A DNA stretch of 64,000 nt. It comes from Streptomyces sp. SPB162 (GTDB taxonomy: Bacteria; Actinomycetota; Actinomycetes; Streptomycetales; Streptomycetaceae). A program made the position numbers and the translations under genes. Below are positions 18,080-24,770 of this stretch, piece after piece. The stretch is taken from the NCBI RefSeq assembly GCF_029504575.1, contig NZ_JAQFII010000001.1, positions 5,277,001 to 5,341,000 of the forward strand, in the 5' to 3' direction. Under the pieces are notes generated by a model. It did no database searches. It had not been told where the DNA came from and worked only from the letters and a program-made list of their open reading frames with translations. The first letter of the stretch is position 1; each line of letters begins with the position of its first letter.

Positions 18080-18847
18080 TCACCAGGGGGCCGGTTCGGC
18101 CGGCCCCGGCTGGAACGGTGTCAGCAGGGCCAGGACGGCGCGGTCGACACGGCGCGGGACGGCGGCCGGGAGGTACAGCGGGCCCGCGAAGAAGACGTTG
18201 GCGAGCAGCTCGCCCAGCGAGCCGACCCGTCCCCAGCCCACGGCGGCGGCTCCGGCGACGGCCTGGCCCTGGCCCTGCTCGACCAGGCAGGCGGGGTGCT
18301 CGGCGTCGTAGGCGCGCAGCAGCAGCCGCTGGAGCAGCTCCGCCCGGTCCGCGCCGCCGACGTGGTAGACGAGGGTGTTGAACGCGGGGTTCGGCAGCTG
18401 CTGGAAGAGCAGCAGGCGGTTGGCGTCGACGACGAGGGTGCCGCGTTCCAGCGGGTCGATCCCCAGGTTGTTGACCGTGGTGGTGAAGGTGGAGACGCCC
18501 GGCTCGACGTGCAGGGCCAACTCAGCCGCGTCGGCCAGCCGCTGGAGCTGCTGGACGACCGTGACGCCGAGGCGGGGGTCGCCGGGCAGCAGGACGGCCA
18601 CGTCGCCGTCGGACCGCGCCCGGTCCAGGATGCGCGCGAGCAGCCGCCCGAAGGGGTCGTGGTCGCGGGCGCCGGCGCGGTGGAGCGCGTGCAGCGATTC
18701 GGTGGGCCGGTCCGTCAGCTCGCGGACGTCGACGGCCGGGTCGACCAGGTGCAGCACCGCTTCGGCCTCCCGCAACTGGCGCAGTCCGGCGAGGGTGAGC
18801 TGCTCGATCCCCTGGACGCCGAGCCCGACGACCCTGATGCGATTCAT
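18080..18847 (-). CDS. Tetrapyrrole-methylase-fold SAM methyltransferase, borosin-type
   Basis: 255 residues. The N-terminal IRVVGLGVQGIEQLTLAGLR, then LVDPAVDV, GDPRLGV and EPGVSTFTTTVNNLGIDPLE reproduce the block order of borosin alpha-N-methyltransferases such as OphMA. Those enzymes methylate backbone amides of a precursor peptide. Here the enzyme is not fused to its substrate, so this would be a split borosin. The catalytic Tyr/Arg segment of OphMA (residues 63-76) aligns by eye with LHALHRAGARDHDPF, where the Tyr positions are His, His and Phe. The gene lies 89 bp after the precursor and abuts the peptidase. Corrin or diphthine methylation is less likely given the neighbours. Confidence 0.7.
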   Translation of the reverse strand: MNRIRVVGLGVQGIEQLTLAGLRQLREAEAVLHLVDPAVDVRELTDRPTESLHALHRAGARDHDPFGRLLARILDRARSDGDVAVLLPGDPRLGVTVVQQLQRLADAAELALHVEPGVSTFTTTVNNLGIDPLERGTLVVDANRLLLFQQLPNPAFNTLVYHVGGADRAELLQRLLLRAYDAEHPACLVEQGQGQAVAGAAAVGWGRVGSLGELLANVFFAGPLYLPAAVPRRVDRAVLALLTPFQPGPAEPAPW

Positions 18848-18896
18848 CGCGGTTCCTTCCCGGTGGCGCGGCGGTGTGGCGGTGGTGCGCGTGCGC

Positions 18897-18929
18897 GGGG
18901 CGGTGCGGTCGTCAGTGCCGCACCGCCCC
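18897..18929 (-). terminator. Hairpin between precursor and methylase genes
   Basis: A perfect 12-bp stem (GGGGCGGTGCGG with CCGCACCGCCCC) and a 9-nt loop, 7 nt after the precursor stop on the - strand. There is no U-run. It could act as an attenuator or as a 3' stabiliser, giving more precursor than enzyme mRNA. Confidence 0.6.
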
Positions 18930-18936
18930 GGCGGTG

Positions 18937-19176
18937 TCACGCGTCGCCGTTGTCCGCGTCGATGTCCTCGAGGATCTGCGCGAGGTCCGCCGGGACGACG
19001 CTCTGCAGGCGAGGGGTGTTGTTGTTGCTGCTGTTGTTCGTGTTGTCGTCGTTCATGGCGACGGCGTTGTCCGCGAAGTTCGTGGTCGCGTTGTTGTTCA
19101 CGTTCGCGTTCGCGTTGTTGTTGGAGTTGTTGTTGCTGTTGTTCGAGTCGTTGTTGTTCGACGAGTTGTTGGACAC
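18937..19176 (-). CDS. Asn-rich putative RiPP precursor peptide
   Basis: 79 residues from GTG 19176, which follows GGAGGACTC with ideal spacing. Residues 2-53 contain 27 Asn, with Ser, Ala, Thr and Asp filling most other positions and runs of two or three Asn (SNNSSNNNDSNNSNNNS). The last 25 residues are quite different: an amphipathic acidic helix (VVPADLAQILEDIDADNGDA) after a TPR junction. The Asn codons are AAC, so the bias is not a base-composition effect. The small size, two-part layout and the downstream methyltransferase and peptidase suggest a precursor with the Asn tract as core and the C-terminal helix as recognition sequence. No similar known precursor comes to mind. Confidence 0.7.
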   Translation of the reverse strand: MSNNSSNNNDSNNSNNNSNNNANANVNNNATTNFADNAVAMNDDNTNNSSNNNTPRLQSVVPADLAQILEDIDADNGDA

Positions 19177-19487
19177 GAGTCCTCCTGCAGCAGTGCTGTG
19201 GGTCGGGCGTGGTGCCCGGTCTGCCCGCGTCGAGCAGCACACCCATGAACCGACATCGCGCTAAAGCCGGGTATGCGCGGGGTTTGTGCCGCGGCCCCCG
19301 GCCCGGCAGGTCGCCGCGGCGCCATGACAAGCGCATAGCAACCCCCGGCAGGACACCCCCGCGGATGGCAGGGAACGGGCTCTTCGCCGCGCCGCGCGCG
19401 GTCGGTTGCCCCGCGTGCCCCGCACCACCCTTGAGCGGCACCGATCACCCCGGAAGGCTTCGCAGCAGCCGATCAGGGAGGCTCATC
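19177..19487. other. Divergent intergenic region, precursor and prenyl-synthase-like genes
   Basis: About 310 bp with no convincing gene. It must hold the promoters for the - strand RiPP operon and the + strand gene at 19488. Nothing matching the AGGGG(G)T promoter layout of the PKS cluster is visible. Confidence 0.6.
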
Positions 19488-20441
19488 ATGACCACGCATT
19501 CTCTGCCGCCGACGACACTCGTCCCCGGGCAACTGCGTACCGCGCTGCTCGACCAGGTGGAGGAGCGGCTGCGCGGCCTGCTGGCCGGGGAGTTCGACCG
19601 CTGGCACGCGGTGAACCCCAGGGCGGCCGGCCTGGTCGGCTCGATCACCGAACTGGTGCGTGCGGGTGGCGACCGGGTCCGCCCCGCCGTCTGCGTCACC
19701 GGCTACCTCGCCGCGGGCGGCGACCCCACCTCGAGGGCGATCGTCGACGCCGCGGCCGCGCTGGAGCTGCTCGACACCTGCTTCCTCATCCGCAGCGACA
19801 TCCGCGACAACGCCCCGCTGCGCCACGGCATCCCCACCCTGCACGTCAGCCACGCCGCCGAGCACGAGCGCAGCGGCTGGCGCGGGGAGTCGCGCCGCTT
19901 CGGCGAGGGCACCGCGGTACTCGCGGGCGACCTGGCGCTCGCCTACGCCGACCGGCTCGCGTCCGGACTGCCCGCCGCCGCGTGGCAGCTGTGGGACGAA
20001 CTGCGCACCGAGCGCGTCATCGGCGCCCACACCGACGCCGCCTGCGCGACCGAGTACCTCGACGACCCGTGGCCCGGCCGCTGCATCGCCGGCTGCGAGC
20101 GGGGCTGCGGAGCGGGCTGGTACGCCCTGCACCACCCGCTGCTGCTCGGGGCCGCGCTGGCCGGCCGGCCGGACCTCACCGCCCCGTACCGGGAGTACGC
20201 CCGCCCCCTGCACGCCGCCTGGCGGCTGCGCGGGTTCCTGGAGGGCGGGCCCGGCTACGACTGGGACGCGCAGATGCTGCGCGAGGTGCTGCTGGGCACG
20301 GAGGAGCGGGACACCGCGGAGCGGATCATCTCCCAGCTCGTCGCCCGCGCCGACCGCGTCGTCGACGCCGCGCCGCTCGCCCCCGGCTGGCGCGACGAAC
20401 TGGCCGCGTTCGCGATCCGCATCTCCGGCCTGTCCGACTGA
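19488..20441 (+). CDS. Polyprenyl-synthase-like protein with degenerate metal motifs
   Basis: 317 residues with the fold landmarks of trans-isoprenyl diphosphate synthases: GGDRVRPAVCVTGYLAAGG (the GGKRxRP region) and LELLDTCFLIRSDIRDNAPL followed by RHGIPTLH. The first Asp-rich motif (normally DDxxD) reads SDIRD, and the second is absent: the matching helix reads RGFLEGGPGYDWD. Metal-dependent prenyl transfer therefore looks impaired. ATG 19488 follows AGGGAGGCTCATC. It is divergent from the RiPP operon, so a link to it is possible but unproven; a terpene-cyclase-like or scaffold role is an alternative. Confidence 0.65.
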   Translation: MTTHSLPPTTLVPGQLRTALLDQVEERLRGLLAGEFDRWHAVNPRAAGLVGSITELVRAGGDRVRPAVCVTGYLAAGGDPTSRAIVDAAAALELLDTCFLIRSDIRDNAPLRHGIPTLHVSHAAEHERSGWRGESRRFGEGTAVLAGDLALAYADRLASGLPAAAWQLWDELRTERVIGAHTDAACATEYLDDPWPGRCIAGCERGCGAGWYALHHPLLLGAALAGRPDLTAPYREYARPLHAAWRLRGFLEGGPGYDWDAQMLREVLLGTEERDTAERIISQLVARADRVVDAAPLAPGWRDELAAFAIRISGLSD

Positions 20442-20627
20442 AGGGTGTGGTGAAAGTAGCGCCGTTCGCCTGTGCGGCCGGGGCCTGCGGCGTCTGGCGC
20501 GGGCGACTGCAAGGCGGAGGGTCGTCCCCGTACGTGGACGTACCTGGACGCACTTGGACGATCCCGAGAAAGTGGCAGGCGTGCGTGCCGGACGTCGCGG
20601 GCCAGGCGGGACTTTCGCAACACCCTT
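20441..20627. mobile_element. MITE-like element with 17-bp terminal inverted repeats
   Basis: AAGGGTGTGGTGAAAGT (20441-20457) and ACTTTCGCAACACCCTT (20611-20627) are inverted repeats with two mismatches, enclosing about 150 bp of noncoding DNA. A TGA triplet flanks each end; the left one is the stop codon of the prenyl-synthase-like gene. Inside are three GG-ACG repeats (cgtggacg, cctggacg, cttggacg near 20534-20560). No transposase is present, so it would depend on one elsewhere. Confidence 0.5.
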
Positions 20628-20644
20628 GAGGCGCGCGGCGCGGT

Positions 20645-22426
20645 CTACGCGTCGGAAGCGGGGGTCGGGGCCGGGGCCGGGCGGGGAACGCCCGGCCTGA
20701 TGCGGGAGAGCCAGCTGCGCAGGCCCTCCTTGCGCAGTTCGCCCCGGTCGTCCCGGGGCAGCGAACCGACCAGCTCCAGCCGGGTCGGCAGGAACGCGGC
20801 GGCGACGCCGCGCCCGGCCAGATGGTCCCGCAGTTCGACGAGGCCGGGCGGCTCCGCCTCGGTGGTGGGCACCACGACGGCGCACGGCATCTCGCCGTAC
20901 TCCGGATCGACGTAGCCGACCACCGCGGCCTCACGCACCCGGGGGTGGGTCAGCAGCCGCTCCTCCAGCTCGTTCACCGGCACCAGGAAAATGCCGCCCA
21001 GCCGCTCGCCGGCCCGCCGCATCACCTGGACGCCGCCGAGACCGTCGGCCTTGGCGAGGTCCCCGGTGTCGAGCCAGCCCTCGTCGCGGTCCCAGGTGAT
21101 CAGTGGGGCGGGACCGCCGCCGCGCTGCCACGTCGCCAGGCAGACGGACGGGCCGCGGACCCGGAGCTGTGACGTCTGCGCGTCGCCCACGCCCTCGGCG
21201 GGCACCACGGAGACCTCGAGGCCCGGCAGCGGGCGCCCGTCGCTCTCGGCGTTGCGCTCCGCCGGGGTGTCGCCGCGGGTCACCGTACCCATGCCCAGCT
21301 CCGGGGCACCCCAGACCGTGCGCACCGGGGCGCCCAGCGCCCCCGGCAGGTCGGCGAGCAGCTGCGCCGGGGTGCTGGTGCGCCCGCCGGAGAGCAGCAG
21401 GCGCAGGGCGCCGAGCTCGCGGGGGCGGTGCTGCTGCGCGGCGAGCACCTCGGACCAGTAGACGGGCGCCGCGTACGCCTGGTTGACGCCGGCGGCGGCC
21501 ATCAGGTCCAGGCAGCTGCCCGGATCCCAGACGTCCTGGTAGACACCGGTGCCGCCGACCGCGAGCGGCCAGCAGACGCTGTACAGCAGCGAGGCCAGCG
21601 AGGTGAGCGGCAGCGCCGAGTAGAAGACCTCGCCCGGCCGCCGGCCGGGACCCGCCGGGTCCCGCTGGGTGCTGATGTTCGCGTACAGGGTGTTGGGCGT
21701 GTGCAGGACGGCGGTGTAGGCGTCGCCGAGGCTCATTACGGTGATCATCAAGCTGATGCGGTCCGACCGGTCGGAGCGCAGGGTCAACCGCCGGGCGTGC
21801 GGGCCGCGTTCGTGCGGGGTGCGCTGGAAGTACCCGGCGAAGTCGAGGGCGCCCGTCGCGGCGGCGTCGCCGATCACGACGCGGTGCCGCAGCCAGGGGA
21901 GCGCAGGGGCGAGGTCGGCGAGGGCCTGCGCGTGCGGGAACCCCTCCCAGACGTCGGGCACGACGCAGATCCGGGCCCGGCTGCCTTCCAGGATCCGTTC
22001 CAGGCCGTGCGCGCGCACGGTCGGCAGGACGGGGACGGCGAGCGCGCCCACCCGCAGGCAGGCCAGGGTGAGCGCCGCGGCCTCCCACCAGCTCGGCAGC
22101 TGGAAGGCGACGGGATCGCCCGCGCCGATGCCGAGGCCGACGAGTCCGGCCGCGAACCGGTCGACGTAAAGGGCCAGTTGCGCGTAGCTGACGGTGACCG
22201 TGCGGCGGTTCGCCGGGCGGTGGATCCGCTGGGAGACGATCGCGGGCCGGTCCGGGTCGGTGGCCGCGGTCCGGTACAGGTCGTGCAGGAACGTCTCGTC
22301 CCGCCACCAGCCCTCGGCCCTGAACCGGCCCGCCACGTCCGCGGGCGGCGTGACGGCGGCCAACAGCCCCGACAGGTGCCCGCTCGCCTGCTCCGCCGCC
22401 GCCTCCGCCTCCGCACGCCCGGTCAC
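20645..22426 (-). CDS. AMP-binding (acyl-CoA ligase-like) protein, degenerate active site
   Basis: 593 residues with ANL-family architecture: early VSYAQLALYVDRFAAGLVGL, middle AGVNQAYAAPVYWSEVLAAQ, VWGAPELGMGTVTRGD (YGxTE-like) and WLDTGDLAKADG. Two key features are missing. The A3 phosphate-binding loop (normally TSGTTGxPKG) reads VMSLGDAYTAVLHT, and the C-terminal catalytic Lys (normally GK) is GE in LPRDDRGELRKEG. Adenylation by the usual mechanism is doubtful. GTG 22426 overlaps the TGA of the upstream LuxR gene, so the two are coupled. Confidence 0.7.
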   Translation of the reverse strand: MTGRAEAEAAAEQASGHLSGLLAAVTPPADVAGRFRAEGWWRDETFLHDLYRTAATDPDRPAIVSQRIHRPANRRTVTVSYAQLALYVDRFAAGLVGLGIGAGDPVAFQLPSWWEAAALTLACLRVGALAVPVLPTVRAHGLERILEGSRARICVVPDVWEGFPHAQALADLAPALPWLRHRVVIGDAAATGALDFAGYFQRTPHERGPHARRLTLRSDRSDRISLMITVMSLGDAYTAVLHTPNTLYANISTQRDPAGPGRRPGEVFYSALPLTSLASLLYSVCWPLAVGGTGVYQDVWDPGSCLDLMAAAGVNQAYAAPVYWSEVLAAQQHRPRELGALRLLLSGGRTSTPAQLLADLPGALGAPVRTVWGAPELGMGTVTRGDTPAERNAESDGRPLPGLEVSVVPAEGVGDAQTSQLRVRGPSVCLATWQRGGGPAPLITWDRDEGWLDTGDLAKADGLGGVQVMRRAGERLGGIFLVPVNELEERLLTHPRVREAAVVGYVDPEYGEMPCAVVVPTTEAEPPGLVELRDHLAGRGVAAAFLPTRLELVGSLPRDDRGELRKEGLRSWLSRIRPGVPRPAPAPTPASDA

Positions 22427-24688
22427 GGCCACCGCCCGACCGACCAGGCCACCTGCACCCGGGAGGTGCAGTTGAGACGGCGCATCACCTGGCGGACGTG
22501 GTTCACCACCGTCCATTCGGAGATGCCGAGCTGCCCGGCTATCTGCCGGTTGGTCAGGCCCTCCGAGACGAGCATCGCGACCTGCACCTGGCGCGGGGTG
22601 AGCGGCTGCGCCGCCGGGCTCTCCCGCTCGGTGTGCGGGACGGGGACGGCCGCCGCCAGCGCCTCCGCCACGGCCGCGCGGGGCGCCAACCGCAGCCCCT
22701 CGGCCCAGGCGGTGGCGAAGCCCGTCCAGTGCAGTCGCTCCCGCAACCCCGCCAGCGCCTCCTCCAGCACGCCCCAGCGTTCGTCGGGCACCCGGCCGCC
22801 GAAACTCCGGCGCAGCGCGTCGGCGGCCGCGATCAGCCGGACGGCGCGCGGCTGCTGGCCGGGCGAGGCGCGCAGCAGCAGCAGCGCGAAGGACTCGAGC
22901 GTCGCGGGGAGTTCGGTGCGCTCGCCGATCGAGTCGTACAGCCGCAGGCTCTCGCGCAGCGCCCGGCCCGCCCCGTCCAGGTCCTCGGCGTCCTCGGCGA
23001 AGGCCGCGGACTCGCGCAGCGCCGTCGCCAGCCCGCGCGGGTCGCGGATCCGCCGGTACGCGTCGAGCGCGCGGTCCAGCAGCTCCCTGCCCTTGCGGGT
23101 CTCGCCCTGCACGCGCAGCGCCCCGGCCAGCGCGGTGCCGGCCTCGGCGGCCGGCCCCGCCGCGCCCAGCGACTCCAGGGTGGCCAGCGCCGGGCCGAGC
23201 GCCGCCTGCGCTCCCGACGGATCTCCCAGCAGCAGCAGCGCCATGCCCATTCGCGCCGTCACCAGCGCGCCCTGCCGGCGGTCGCCGAGCCGCTTGCACA
23301 GCGCGAGCGCGCGGCGGTGCCGCCGCACGGCCAGGTCCGCGTCGCCGAGGGCCGCCGTGAAGGTGCCCGACAGGTCCACCAGCCGGGCCCGCACCGGCTC
23401 CGGCAGCGTTCCGCCGCCGGCAGCCGGACCGTCCTCCGCCAGCGCGTCGCACCAGTCGAGGCCCTCGCGCAGCCGCCCCTGGACGAGCCACGGCTGCCGG
23501 CACGCGGCGACCAGCGCCGCGACGGCCTCCCGCTCGCCGCGGGCCCGCAGCCGGCGCAGCGCGGCGCTGATGTTGCCGCTCTCCGCGGCCAGGACGCCCA
23601 GCCACTTCTCCTGCTCCGTGCCGGCCAGCCGCGGTTCCGTCGCCGTCACCAGCCGCTGGTACTCGCCCGCGTGCCGGTCCAGGGCCGCGTCCGTTCCGCC
23701 CGCCTGGTCCAACTCGGTGAGCAGGAACGACCGCACCGGCTCGGGGACGGCGAACCGGGGCTCGCCCAGCTCCTGGTCGACAACGGTCAGCAGGTTCCCG
23801 TCGATGAGGGTCTCCAGGACGTCCTCGGCGCCCACCCGGGCCAGCATCGCCATCCCGAACCCCCGCTCGAAGACGGACAGCTGCTCCAGGTGCGCGCGCT
23901 GCTCCGGGTCCAGCCGCCGGCAGCTCCACCGGGCGAGCGCCGTCAGCGACCGGTGCCGTTCCGGCGCGTCCACCGGCCCACCGGCCAGGATCGTGGTCCG
24001 CTGCCGCAGCCGGGCGAGCAGGACGTGCGGCGGGAACAGCCGCAGCCGCCCGGCGGCCAGTTCGACGGCGAGCGGCAGCCCCTCCAGCAGCGCGCAGATC
24101 TCCGCGACGGCCGCGACGTTCTCCGCCGTCAGCGCGAAGCCGGGATCGGCGTCCCGGGCCCGCCGGATGAACAGCGCCACCGACGCGACGTCCTGCACCT
24201 CCTGCACATCGGGCTCAGCCGCCGCGGCCGTCTCCGGCACCTGCAGCGGCGCGACCGGCAGCAGCCGCTCACCGTAGACGCGCAGCGGCTCCTGGCCGGT
24301 GGCCAGCACCACCAGCCGGGCGTTGGACGCGAGGAGTTCGCCGATCTCGGTGACGGGGGGCACGTCGGGCTGGTCGCAGCCGTCCAGCACGAGCAGGACG
24401 TGCCCGTCCGGTGCCCGGCCGGGCAGCGCGTCGCGCGCCAGGTCCACGCAGCGCACCTCGTCGAAGAAGTCCGCCGCCCCGGCGGCGGCCCTCCGCCGCC
24501 AGCCGGCTCTTCCCGACCCCGGCGGGTCCCGTCAGGGTCAGCAGCCGCACCGACGGATCCCGCAGCCGGCCGGCCAGCACGACCGTCTCCGTCTCCCGTC
24601 CGACCAGGCTCCGGCGCGGGCCGAACCGCTCGGGACCGGCCTGCGGGCGGTCCTGCCGCTGTTCACGCTCCTGCTGCGATACCGGCAT
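22423..24688 (-). CDS. LuxR-family ATPase regulator, apparent frameshift near its N-terminus
   Basis: About 755 residues when repaired. ATG 24688 follows GGGGGAAC; the N-terminal frame carries Walker A LTGPAGVGKSRLAAE. After about 24490 the protein continues one frame over with FFDEVRCVDLARDALPG, Walker B VLLVLDGCDQPDV, a TPR-rich middle, and a LuxR HTH (TPRQVQVAMLVSEGLTNRQI, then SEWTVVNHVRQVMRRL). One surplus G in gagggccgcc explains the break; removing it gives a smooth AEAAAGAADFFDEV. It is coupled to the AMP-binding gene downstream. Without repair the ATPase and HTH halves would be separate. Confidence 0.75.
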
Positions 24689-24770
24689 CGTTCCCCCTGC
24701 CCTCATAGGACGCGGTCATGGTCGGTCTCCCGGCCAAAGCGGTGCTAAAACCTGGCGCCGGGATCCCGGT

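Noticed and set aside
19177-19487. Another AGGGG(G)T-type promoter for the RiPP operon
   Set aside because: Two GGGGGT-like runs exist on the - strand but their ends are 14 nt apart, and no -10 lies 22 nt downstream.
18375-20441. Long + strand open frame with Leu/Val-rich runs opposite the Asn-rich peptide
   Set aside because: The runs are the complement of AAC codons. The - strand reading has a good RBS, start and downstream partners, and the + strand frame only becomes protein-like from ATG 19488.
20441-20627. Complete insertion sequence
   Set aside because: No transposase-like coding sequence in or near the element; only a nonautonomous MITE-like reading is supportable.
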